This document shows, in pieces, positions 55,174 to 64,000 of a DNA stretch of 64,000 nucleotides. The translations under genes were made by a program, and so were the position numbers. A model generated the notes under the pieces. The model made no database searches, was not told the origin of the DNA, and saw only the letters and a program-made list of their open reading frames with translations. Every line of letters begins with the position of its first letter. Position 1 is the stretch's first letter. The DNA comes from Marvania coccoides (taxonomy: Eukaryota; Chlorophyta; Trebouxiophyceae; Chlorellales; Chlorellaceae): NCBI GenBank assembly GCA_963854735.1, contig OY978101.1:1-64000 (forward strand). Direction: 5' to 3'.

Positions 55174-56020
55174 CGTGCGGAAATGGATGATCAGCCAGCA
55201 ACCACACGAGACCCAAAAGGCTGTCGTTCCTGCACCCGGTTGAGCACATTACTATTATAAAGGTTTTGGGAAAAGAAACGAAACGCGCAGATAGCAGTCG
55301 GGCACGCGGCCCAAACTAGTTGTCACGGCATCAGACAGCAGCAGTTGGGCCTGTCGAAAATAACACAGTGGTTTACCTGGTGTTATGCGGAAATGACGAA
55401 GAATATAATTATAAACAAACAAATAGAGAGAAAAGCGCTAGATGCGCAGCACAACATTTGCTGTACCGTTTTACTTCTCGTATCTATCATAAAAAGGACA
55501 ATGGTTGCGTGCCAGAGTACCGCAGGTTGCCTGTCAACCACCTTTTGTAACACTACATTAAAATAGAAACACCAGGCTTCTTTGAGACAAAATTGGAGGC
55601 TTCAAAATTCGAATTTGAAAAGCGGAATTGATTTTGGCAGAAATAGATAAAATATAATTGTGTATACAACATTTTCTCTCTATTGGATTGTTTATAATTA
55701 TATTCTTCGTCATTTCCACATAACGCCAGGTAAATCACTGTGTTATTTTCGACAGGCCCAACTCCTGCTGTCTGATGCCGTGACAGCTAGTTTGGGCCGC
55801 GTGCCGACTGCTATCTGGGCGTTTCGATTCTTTCAGAAATAGATGAAATATAATTTTATATGAGGTGTATCATCTCTCCGTTACTCGACGTATACGGGGG
55901 CTTCGTTGACTTGGTATTCTTCTTTGAAAAGGGCTGCACATCCAACTGAAAATCAGTAGCTGTGGCTAGCACTACAACAACGCCACATTTTTAATTGTAA
56001 TTACAAATCACGTGATGCAC
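55174..56020. other. Intergenic region with foldback element
   Basis: About 850 nt between two minus-strand genes. It is dominated by the inverted repeat listed separately. A 24-nt near-identical direct repeat (CAGAAATAGATRAAATATAA) occurs at about 55638 and 55834. Confidence 0.7.
55273..55833. repeat. Long inverted repeat / foldback element
   Basis: Left arm about 55273-55434 and right arm about 55672-55833 are reverse complements over about 160 nt with roughly ten mismatches or one-base indels. They enclose about 237 nt of AT-rich sequence without a recognisable gene. The arms share, for example, GCGGCCCAAACTAG, GTCACGGCATCAGACAGCAG and GGAAATGACGAAGAATATAA. Size and form fit a MITE-like or foldback transposon, or a local inverted duplication. 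I could not identify clear target-site duplications. Confidence 0.88.
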
Positions 56021-57577
56021 TTATTCCTTCACAATCGGCAGTGCCACAGTCCACGAGCCATCCACGCAGGGCAGCATCCACGCCCCCGTCGCAAGTTTCT
56101 GAACGCACGTAGTGAATGGCGCAGGGTACTGAAACTCCAGCGACGACGGCTTGCCATTGAAGCTGTACCTCAGCTGGTGCCGCTGCTTCCACTTGCCAAA
56201 GAACCTGGGCGCCAGCATCTGAAAGAGGTGGTCTCGCATCTCATCACACGTCACCAGAAGCCCCTTGGGCCCAGCGGCCACAGCAGCGTACATCCAGTAC
56301 CAATCATCATTAGACCCGTAGGGGGTGGCGTAGAAACAGTTCTCGGAGCGCATGCGATTGAGGAACGCGGCCGCGTTTGGCGCCAGCGCCGGCCCCTTGT
56401 TTGTGCGGTTTATATGCAGCATGACCAGGGGGCGCAGATCTGGGCGCACCTGCCGCAGCCGAACCACCACCTCCTCTACCTGCGCGAAGCTGAACCCCCC
56501 CGAATCGAAATTTTGGCCAAAGTAGGCAACATTGGCTGCGTCCACGATGGCACCGTATGGACCATGCTCCTCCAGCCACGCCACGAAGCTCTTGAAGTCG
56601 TTGGGCTGGCGCTCCTGCTTGGACGCCAGCTCCGCCACAGCTGCCTTGAACTCGGCGTACTCAGCGTCGGTCAAATCCACTGCCGCCAGGCGGGCCCCAG
56701 CAGCTGCGCACTCCCCGTCATCCGCCACCGTGCACTGCTCCACCTTCCATGCCTTGGGCCCGTCCTCTGGGAGGGGCACCTTGTCGGACTTGAACAGCAG
56801 CCGTGCGCGTGCAATGGTGAGGGGCTGCAAGGCGGTGAGCTCGCGCGCAATGCGGCGCAGCACATCCTCTGCGGCGGCCCACTCCACCCCGCCAGCGGCA
56901 GCGGCCTGCAGTAGCCGCGAGAAGTCGGGCTCCCCCAGCTCCAGCCCCGCTTCTCGCATAGCAGCGTCCACAGCAAACGCGCCAGCAGCGTCACCGCGCT
57001 CCGCAAACGCCACCAGCGCGGGCGTGAAGCAGCGCACCCTGGGCGTCAGCCCCTTACCCGCCACCTTCTTTGCCACTTCCAGCGCCTCTGTCGGGTCCCC
57101 GCTGAGCGCCGTCATGCGGGCAAGAGCGGTGAAACAAATCTCATTCGGGGCAATGCTGGCAGCAGCCATGTCATCGAGCAGCTTACGCCCCCGCGCCATC
57201 AGTTCGGGGGTCACTTTTAAAGAGGTCGCTTCTTTGGCGGGTGTTGCGCCGTCGTTCTTGCCATTGGCAGTTTCACCTGCTGATGCCGCTTCTTGTCTAG
57301 CCTCGCTTCCTCGCCTCTGCACCAGCGTCTCCCACTCCTCCCCGCCCGAGCACAGAAACAGCATGCTGGCGTAGCTGTCCAGCGGCAGCTTCACCCCCAG
57401 CTCGTTGGCGCGGTCGTAGGCAGCAAATGCGCTGTCGGTGCTGCCATCGCGCGCAGCCATCTGAATGGCTAGGCGAATCTCGAGCTGCGGGGTCATGGGC
57501 TTCTCTTTGCGCCGCTTGCTTTTCTTGCCCTGCTCCAGGGGGGGGCCGTGGGGTCGTTTTGCGCCCTGGCCTTGCAT
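56021..57577 (-). CDS. PRORP: Protein-only RNase P (PRORP)
   Basis: At least 518 aa from ATG 57577; the frame stays open upstream to an acceptor near 57690, so an upstream exon with a targeting peptide is likely but not resolved. PRORP removes 5' leaders from precursor tRNAs. A nuclear-type basic stretch GKKSKRRKEK lies near the start. PPR-like helical repeats follow (APNEICFTALARMTALSG, TPRVRCFTPALVAFAERG). The NYN metallonuclease domain carries AIVDAANVAYFGQN, GSNDDWYWMYAAVA and LLVTCDEMRDHLFQML, with the catalytic Asp residues in place. The closing QLRYSFNGKPSSLEFQYPAP and late Cys/Trp belong to the zinc-binding part. Confidence 0.94.
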   Translation of the reverse strand: MQGQGAKRPHGPPLEQGKKSKRRKEKPMTPQLEIRLAIQMAARDGSTDSAFAAYDRANELGVKLPLDSYASMLFLCSGGEEWETLVQRRGSEARQEAASAGETANGKNDGATPAKEATSLKVTPELMARGRKLLDDMAAASIAPNEICFTALARMTALSGDPTEALEVAKKVAGKGLTPRVRCFTPALVAFAERGDAAGAFAVDAAMREAGLELGEPDFSRLLQAAAAGGVEWAAAEDVLRRIARELTALQPLTIARARLLFKSDKVPLPEDGPKAWKVEQCTVADDGECAAAGARLAAVDLTDAEYAEFKAAVAELASKQERQPNDFKSFVAWLEEHGPYGAIVDAANVAYFGQNFDSGGFSFAQVEEVVVRLRQVRPDLRPLVMLHINRTNKGPALAPNAAAFLNRMRSENCFYATPYGSNDDWYWMYAAVAAGPKGLLVTCDEMRDHLFQMLAPRFFGKWKQRHQLRYSFNGKPSSLEFQYPAPFTTCVQKLATGAWMLPCVDGSWTVALPIVKE

Positions 57578-58155
57578 CTCGTCCAGGCGGGCCAGCTGGG
57601 CTCCCACCACGTACTCTGGGGGGCTAAAGGAGACGATATGGGAGCCGCACACGTGTCGGGGACCTGCTGTGGACTCTAGAGAGAGGAGCGCGGATGCTGG
57701 GATCCTAAATAATGAGAAAAATTCAAGTGAAAAAAAAAATGTGAGAGATGCATCGATATGCTGGGGTGCTCAGACCAAAATATTTGCGACTGCTAATGCA
57801 TCAGATGGACGTACTTCAACAGTTGAATATGCTTTCCGCTAGAAATCCGCGTTGCAGGCGTGAACAAGGAGCCTCCGATGATTGCTCGTCCGGCAGTCAT
57901 AAAAAAACTGAGCTTGGCGATCACCATGCAGTGCAGGGCGTGGTATATTTTAGGCTGTGTAAATAGCTGCCACACCGGCTCTGGAGGCCTCTGGAAATTC
58001 AAGCAACGACTCGCAACAGCAATGTTTCTTTGATTCGTCCCCGTTTTTCTTCCTTCTGCCTCCATGTAGTCGAGCTGGAGCCGCTGTCAAAGGCCTCTTT
58101 TGATTCACTGCTGTGCAGTCTTAGAAGTTTCTCCGGGCTGCGCACACAAATAAAA
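57578..58155. other. Divergent promoter region PRORP/RPS23
   Basis: About 580 nt between head-to-head genes. A minus ORF at 57793-58065 includes ATG 57930 followed by a presequence-like stretch (VIAKLSFFMTAGRAIIGG) and a GTACGT donor near 57811. It could be PRORP exon 1, but its phase does not fit the acceptor I see, so this is left open. Confidence 0.4.
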
Positions 58156-58934
<779 letters not shown>

Positions 58935-59161
58935 TGTGGGCAGCAGGAAAGAAATACAAAAAAAAATGCGGCTGGTTAAAAAATAAAAAAAAATGTAGGG
59001 GGCGCTGGGGTGGGGCCGCTCTGGATGCCCCTTGTAACAAAGGCCAAACACGTTTACACATTTCAGAAAGAAATTACACAGTAAAAAAAAGGGAGAAAAT
59101 TTTGACGTCAGTTTATTATTAATATTTTACACTTCACATGGGTTCATTATTCGGTGGGTCT
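58935..59161. other. Convergent 3' spacer
   Basis: About 230 nt with A-rich runs between RPS23 and TFIIE-beta. Nothing else seen. Confidence 0.6.
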
Positions 59162-60172
59162 TCAGCAGGCATCCATGTTGTCCAGAGTAGCGGGCGCCTC
59201 TCCCTCCAGCAGGTGCATAAGGTGCACGTTGGTCACCGCCCGCAGCTTGGTGGCCTTGCGCTGCTTGCGCCTCTTCTTCCGCTCCGCTTCCGAGCGCTGG
59301 CGAGGGGCCTTGCGGGGCGCGGGGGCCAGCCCCGCCTTGCGCAGCTCTTCTGCCACCTCGTCGTCGTCCTCCGGCACCTCTATTGACTGCCACAGCGCTG
59401 CCACCTCTGGGTCGCACTCCATGCCAGCCAGCTTGGCGTCCACAGCAAACAGAACCTCGCAGCCAACCTCTGGGTCGAAACTGTGCAGCCCCATGATGGC
59501 GCCTTCTGCCTTCAGCGCGGTCACGTCGTCTGCCACCGCCCTGTAGGCGTCTGCAATCTCACTCATAGCCACCGGCGCCCCAGACCGACAAATGAAGTCC
59601 AGCAGCTGCTCACGGTCGCGGACGTTGGCGTCGGGGAGGTAGGCGTAGGTCCGGTCATCTGCATCCACTGCCACCTTGGGGTTTGCGTCCAGGGCGGCGG
59701 CAAGGTCTGGCTCTGCTCGCGGGTCGCGCCCTGTGGCGGCAGCAATCTCCGCAGCGGTGGCTGCGGCCTCGAGCTGCCGCAGGTAGTCGATGACCTGCTT
59801 CTGTCGCATGCCCAGAGGGAGCAGCGCCTTGGGGGCCTGCGTCCTCCAATCTCCCGGTGCTGGTTGGGCCCCTGAGGCTGAGGGAGCGTCGGTGGAACCA
59901 GCCGGGCCAGAGGAGGTGGCGGTCTTGGCACGGCTCTTGGATGGACGAGACGCAGTGGGCTTCTTGGTGCCTGTGGAGAGAACGGGACACACAAATGAAG
60001 TATTTATTTTCATACAGCGGCCAAACATCGCCACTTCTCCCTCACCTCCGCCCTGGACCTTTTTCAGCTTCTGCTCTCGCTCCTTGGCGGCGTCTGACTG
60101 GATTTTTGCCGCCTTGACCATCCCACTCCTGAACTTTGCGAGCACATCCTGCACGTTTCCCTTGGGAGGCAT
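59162..60172 (-). CDS. Transcription factor IIE subunit beta
   Basis: Predicted 311 aa in two exons, 60172-60046 and 59970-59162, with a 75-nt intron. TFIIE-beta joins the RNA polymerase II pre-initiation complex and helps recruit TFIIH. The N-terminus is basic and Ser/Thr-rich. Winged-helix segments follow: LPLGMRQKQVIDYLRQLEAA, a middle part with AALDANPKVAVDADDRTYAY, then VRDREQLLDFICRSGAPVAM. The C-terminal basic tract SEAERKKRRKQRKATKLRAV ends TNVHLMHLLEG, which parallels the TN-x-HL ending of plant TFIIE-beta. The match is by order and motif, without an alignment. Divergent from CLPR3. Confidence 0.85.
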   Translation of the reverse strand: MPPKGNVQDVLAKFRSGMVKAAKIQSDAAKEREQKLKKVQGGGEGEVAMFGRCMKINTSFVCPVLSTGTKKPTASRPSKSRAKTATSSGPAGSTDAPSASGAQPAPGDWRTQAPKALLPLGMRQKQVIDYLRQLEAAATAAEIAAATGRDPRAEPDLAAALDANPKVAVDADDRTYAYLPDANVRDREQLLDFICRSGAPVAMSEIADAYRAVADDVTALKAEGAIMGLHSFDPEVGCEVLFAVDAKLAGMECDPEVAALWQSIEVPEDDDEVAEELRKAGLAPAPRKAPRQRSEAERKKRRKQRKATKLRAVTNVHLMHLLEGEAPATLDNMDAC

Positions 60173-60492
60173 CGTTGGCAAGTTTATTCCAACTCAGGCA
60201 GGCTACATGCGGTGGATGTTCACTTCGTAGGAATTCCACGAAGATTTTATTTATACCGTTTTATTAATAAGCCACCCAGGTGTAGCAAGGGGGCGAGAAA
60301 GCGATGTCCAAAAGCAAAAGAAAATGTCGAAATCCGTCTATTTTATTTTATCCTACGCTCTGCCGCACCCTAATTTATATTTTACACTGCTGCATTGAAG
60401 CTGCCGCACGTGGGGAGCAGGCGATTGGCGGCTCAAGTACTTTGAGCCCATCTTCTTGTTACAATTTTGTGAAGGCTGTGTGTTTGTGGAAA
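60173..60492. other. Divergent spacer TFIIE-beta/CLPR3
   Basis: About 320 nt, AT-rich, likely a bidirectional promoter. ORFs crossing it are not convincing. Confidence 0.5.
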
Positions 60493-61736
60493 ATGAATTG
60501 TGCGCTGCAGACAAAGGCAGGCACATGTGCGCATCGTGTGTCGAACAGAGCGGCCAGCAGCGTGTCGGTGGGTTGGCAAACATGGGGGATGCTGCCAAGG
60601 AGGAGTGCTCAGCTGCAGACGAGCGGTGAGTCGGGATGGTTGATAGCTCAAAACAGATGTTTCTTGCGCAATGGCCGGTGCTGCATCGCGTGATCACTCA
60701 AATTTGAGAAGGCAACCTAATTTTTTTTGCGTCTCCAAACTCACCGCCCACACTTCCCCTTGTGCAGTGGTGGCAGCAGCAGCGGCAGCAGGCCTTGGCG
60801 ACTTTGAGCGGTTCTCTTCCCTGTGGACCCCTGAGCCCGCCCGTGCAGAGCTCCCCAACATCCAGGCGAGCTCTGGCGCTCCTGGCGCAGCGGCTGGCAC
60901 TGGGTACGACGATCACAAGCCAAGGACCCCGCCCCCTGACCTGCCATCCTTGCTGCTGGACAGCCGCATCGTATACCTCGGAATGCCGGTGCGTTGATGC
61001 ATATTATTTATGTTGTTGCAAGAGTGGGAGCATTTAATTCTCCAATATTAATCCATTTAAAGATAATTAGCTGTCACCTACGCACGCATTCTCTTTTCTT
61101 TTCACTGAGTCAACCTCCGTCTCTTCCTCATCTAACGTTTCTCCCTCCATTCACTCGTAGCTCGTCCCTGCGGTGACCGAGCTCATCATTGCGGAGATGC
61201 TATACCTGCAGTACAAGGACCGCAGCAAACCCATCTACCTGTACATCAACTCCACCGGCACCACCCGTGCAGACGGCGAGACCGTGGGATTTGAGACGGA
61301 GGGCACTGCCATCTACGACACCATGTCGTTCATTAAGAACGAGGTGCACACCGTGGGCGTGGGGGTGGCCATTGGGCAGGCCTGCATGCTGCTGTCTGCC
61401 GGGCAGAAGGGACAGCGCTACATGCTTGAGCACGCCACCGCGATGTTGCACCAGCCGCGCGTGCCCCCCACCGGGCAGCGGCAGGCCATTGAGATCCAGG
61501 TCAAGTGGCGCGAGGTGCTGGCGCAGAAACAAAACATGCTGCAGATCCTGTCACGCACCACGGGGCACTCACCCGAGAAGCTGGACCACGACATGCAGCG
61601 CCCTCTGTACATGCAGCCCAAGGACGCCCTGGCGTACGGAATCATCGACGGAATTGTGTCGCCGGAGCGGCAAATCATCGACGACGTCAAGTCTGCAGAC
61701 CAGTGGGACAAGGAGGCGGGACTGGTGGCACGCTGA
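60493..61736 (+). CDS. CLPR3: Plastid Clp protease subunit ClpR3-like (non-catalytic)
   Basis: Predicted 309 aa in three exons: 60493-60625, 60768-60988 and 61161-61736; phases agree. ClpR subunits form the proteolytic core ring of the chloroplast Clp protease but lack a working triad. The N-terminal 45 residues (Ala/Ser/Arg-rich) fit a transit peptide. SRIVYLGMPLVPAVTELIIA and YLYINSTGTTRADGETVG are characteristic of ClpR3. The usual catalytic Ser region (G-x-ASMG) is replaced by VGVAIGQACMLLSAG, and the His region by LHQPRV, as expected for a ClpR. GIIDGIV follows. ClpR3 is favoured over ClpR1/R4 by the VPAVTEL and EVHTVGVGVAIGQA strings. Confidence 0.92.
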
Positions 61737-61909
61737 GAAATATATAGATGCTAATAAGCATGGGGTTGTAGGAAGAAATGCGGCAAGCACCTACAGGGGT
61801 GGTGACAATAACCTGTCAGCCATATGTGTAAACTAATACGCTGATACACGTTTACTTTTTTTTTTTATCAAATTGAACCAACCTTGAGTAAAGAACAGCC
61901 GTTATCTTG

Positions 61910-62580
61910 ATGCCTTGTGCAACAACATCAAAGATTTTCTCTTCACAGAACTCACCCTGCTGTCGAGTTATTGCACGATCTCTGCATAAAGGAAGCACAT
62001 ATTGCAATAAAAATCAAACTTTTGCCAAACGGGCGCTTGCATCGAGCAGCGTGCCGCAAAATTTGAGATCAATGTCTCAGGGTGCTGCTGTTCAGAGCAG
62101 TGCTGCTGCTGAAACCACCGCAGGGCCATTGCTGCAGTATGTGGTGCTGCGGAAAGATCTCTGGAAGGAGCTCAAGTGGCCCCTGGGTAGCATTGTGGCT
62201 CAGGGGTGTCACGCCGCCACCGCCGCCTTGTGGAACAGCCGAGACGACCCCACGACGCAAGCTTACTGTGCCCCAGAGAACATTGACCACATGCACAAGG
62301 TGATTTTTTTTCTCTTATTGGCTCTACAGCTGAAATCGTGTTTGTACAAAGAAAGAGAAGATGATGACCAATGCCGCTTGTTTATTTTCAGGTGGTGCTG
62401 GAAGCGACAGGGGAGGCGCAGCTCCGAGACTTGGCGGGGAAAATGGATGCAGCGGGCATCCGACACAAATTATGGGTGGAGCAGCCCGAGAACTTTGTGA
62501 CATGCTTGGCCACCGCGCCGTACCCCAAAGACTCTGTTGCCCCGCTGGTGAAAAAACTCAAGCTGTGCAAGGGAGTCTAG
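61910..62580 (+). CDS. PTRHD1: PTRHD1-like peptidyl-tRNA hydrolase domain protein
   Basis: Predicted 192 aa in two exons, 61910-62299 and 62392-62580, with a 92-nt intron in phase 0. The family is a PTH2-fold protein of uncertain activity, related to peptidyl-tRNA hydrolase 2. Motifs follow PTRHD1: LQYVVLRKDLWKELKWPLGS, VAQGCHAATAALW, MHKVVLEATGEAQLRDLA, KLWVEQPENFVTCLA and PYPKDSV. From ATG 61910 the first 54 residues are Ser/Arg/Lys-rich with no acids, like a mitochondrial or plastid presequence. An internal ATG at 62072 would give a 138-aa cytosolic form equal in length to animal PTRHD1. Dual targeting by alternative starts is possible. Confidence 0.9.
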
Positions 62581-62790
62581 CATGGAACGTGGTCTGGCAA
62601 ACATTGAAGAAAAAAGAAAAGAAAACTAAGAATTTGTCTGTCATTGCATTCGTAAATTGGTTTGTATTCTGATGTTTTGCGTTTCCCGGAAGTCGGTGGA
62701 AATTATCTGCGATGCAAAAGGTACTGCTTGATTTAATGAAAAGTCAATTCCGCAGTCCAAAGTGCTGTTCGTTGGCTTGCCTTGATGTTT
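62581..62790. other. Convergent 3' spacer
   Basis: About 210 nt between PTRHD1 and the small minus-strand gene. Nothing seen. Confidence 0.6.
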
Positions 62791-63178
62791 TTACGAGCTC
62801 TTGATGCTCTTAATCACGCGTTCTCCAGCCATAGCCATCGCCTCGCCCATCTCCAGCTGCAGAGCGCAAAGCAACAAATGAGCTACTCACTATAAACACT
62901 TCCGCACAGTAGCTAGTTTATTCCCCTCAAGCCCGCACTCACCGCCGACACGAAGACTTGTCGTGCTCCTTGGTTCTCAATGGCATCGGCGTTCACCCTG
63001 AAGAAGTTTGAGGAGAGGAGGGGAAACCTGAGCGCAATGCACCCATCGGGTCCAAAGCTCGCTTCACTCATCAACGCAGTGGACCACCAACTCACCGAAC
63101 GACTCCAGCGCGCTTCAAGGCTCCCAAAACGATCGAACTGATTATAGCCTGCACAACTATGTTCCCTACCACTCCCAT
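62791..63178 (-). CDS. Small hydrophobic protein, 67 aa, three exons
   Basis: Exons are 63178-63096, 62997-62943 and 62856-62791, with introns of 98 and 86 nt; all junctions are GT-AG and in phase. The 67-aa product starts with one hydrophobic helix (GNIVVQAIISSIVLGAL), then RAGVVRVNADAIENQGARQ, and a helical end GEAMAMAGERVIKSIKSS. The precise splicing and codon-like composition argue that it is real although it is too short for usual gene finders. I do not recognise the family. Size and layout suggest a small inner-membrane or complex-associated subunit. It is divergent from the mitochondrial bL28 gene, which fits a mitochondrial role by context only. Confidence 0.65.
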
Positions 63179-63342
63179 GATGAATTTTGTACCTTGCTCA
63201 CCAATAAGAATATAAAATTAAGCACAATTCATGTCTCTAAATGCTGTTTTCGAGTCTTTCGAGTAGTATTAAGAAATCAAACCTCGATTTCTCTCGAAAC
63301 GCGACAGCATTTTATTACATTTAATTTCTAATAATCGTCAAC

Positions 63343-63930
63343 ATGACGCTGGGGTTAGTGGCCTTCACCCGGGCGGTCACCAAGCGAGCAAGGCGAGGAT
63401 TATATGCAGGGAAAAAAGTTTTGTCAGGGAACAACGTCAGCGAAGATGGTGGCAACAGGTGTGCTCATCATCGCCCGAAAAATTGCTGCAGCAGCCTGCC
63501 CGGCGTAATATTTGTTGCCGTCTCGCACACATTTCAATTTTTATGTTTGTTGTTGCAGAACTCGGAGGGTGTGGCGACCAAATTCACAGAAATGCACACT
63601 ATACAGCGGAATTTTAGGGCGAACAGTGCAGACGAGGGTGACCACCGCAGCGCTGAGGTGAGGAATGAGCATTTTTTGCAGTTGATTAAGAATAAACCGT
63701 TATTGACGCCCTTTGTGCTGTTCCTCTGTAGGAATATTGACAAGGCTGGGGGTTTGGACAACTATATTCTGGAGACGCGCGACAAGTACCTTGACTCTGA
63801 CCTGGCCATTGATTTGAAAATTGAAATGCTGGGTAAACTTTTGAGAGAACAGCAGGCGACGGCACCACAGCCAGGCCTCCCTGCTGCGGCGCAGGCAGCC
63901 CTTGCAGCGGACAAGGCCCCAACAACATAG
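63343..63930 (+). CDS. Mitochondrial ribosomal protein bL28
   Basis: Predicted 137 aa in three exons: 63343-63458, 63559-63657 and 63732-63930. Reading exon 2 in the spliced frame gives TRRVWRPNSQKCTLYSGILG and TVQTRVTTAALR, which restores the L28 core. Exon 1 supplies RARRGLYAGKKVLSGNNVSE, and exon 3 NIDKAGGLDNYILETRDKYL. The NIDKAGG-x-DxYIL motif and the C-terminal extension are of the mitochondrial type rather than the plastid type. The basic N-terminus (TLGLVAFTRAVTKRARRG) could act as presequence. bL28 binds the large subunit near the E site. Confidence 0.92.
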   Translation: MTLGLVAFTRAVTKRARRGLYAGKKVLSGNNVSEDGGNRCAHHRPKNCCSSLPGVIFVAVSHTFQFLCLLLQNSEGVATKFTEMHTIQRNFRANSADEGDHRSAEVRNEHFLQLIKNKPLLTPFVLFLCRNIDKAGGLDNYILETRDKYLDSDLAIDLKIEMLGKLLREQQATAPQPGLPAAAQAALAADKAPTT

Positions 63931-64000
63931 CATTAGATGTAACGCCACGGTTTACACTAGAAAACGTAGTAATTCAACAACAGGAATGCATTTGGGGGGG
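63931..64000. other. 3' end of window
   Basis: About 70 nt downstream of bL28, ending in a G run. No further gene begins here. Confidence 0.6.

Noticed and set aside
54854..55249. Minus ORF of 131 aa at the peroxidase 5' end
   Set aside because: It reads through introns in the wrong frame; the spliced signal peptide exons explain the region.
63534..63948. Minus ORFs opposite bL28
   Set aside because: Shadows of the bL28 exons, which restore the L28 core when spliced.

Overview
The window is the end of a linear nuclear chromosome from a plastid-bearing eukaryote, most likely a green alga. It opens with about 380 bases of plant-type telomere repeat (CCCTAAA on the plus strand). Genes carry short GT-AG introns, mostly 70-240 nt. 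The gene set includes plastid functions (plant-type HDS of the MEP pathway, and a ClpR3-like subunit of the plastid Clp protease) and eukaryotic housekeeping genes. I cannot name the genus from sequence alone.

Layout. (1) 1-7.6 kb: telomere, a subtelomeric P-loop ATPase gene, sparse or unrecognised ORFs and a membrane-anchored alpha/beta hydrolase. (2) 7.7-31.3 kb: a visibly AT-richer accessory block almost entirely devoted to glycan-building enzymes. They are a PLOD-like glycosyltransferase, an FkbM methyltransferase, a fucosyltransferase-like protein, two paralogues of a three-module protein (GT8 + GT32-like + polysaccharide pyruvyl transferase-like), a sugar-phosphate or nucleotide-sugar translocator, a stand-alone pyruvyl transferase-like protein and two GT92-like proteins. 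Apart from the translocator, nearly all begin with one hydrophobic anchor, as type II Golgi enzymes do. (3) 32-64 kb: a denser, GC-richer housekeeping segment with a multi-pass membrane protein, YIF1, a large Glu/Arg-rich coiled-coil protein, AK6, IspG/HDS, an importin-11-like karyopherin, TAD2, pseudouridine kinase, a HERP-like UBL membrane protein, SLY1, a secreted haem peroxidase, PRORP, RPS23, TFIIE-beta, ClpR3, PTRHD1, a 67-aa hydrophobic protein and mitochondrial bL28.

How the genes fit together. The accessory block could assemble and decorate a cell-surface or secreted polysaccharide: a translocator brings in donor, several transferases build and branch, and methyl and pyruvyl groups modify the product. 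This is inferred from families and clustering only. The right half serves translation and tRNA biology (TAD2, PRORP, RPS23, bL28, PTRHD1), ER-Golgi traffic (YIF1, SLY1, HERP-like) and plastid metabolism. Many right-hand neighbours are divergent pairs separated by about 160-580 nt, consistent with shared promoters.

Exon boundaries below were read by eye from splice consensus and frame continuity. Introns are described inside each gene entry. Most ATG starts were checked; where the reading frame is open upstream of the first ATG, this is noted.
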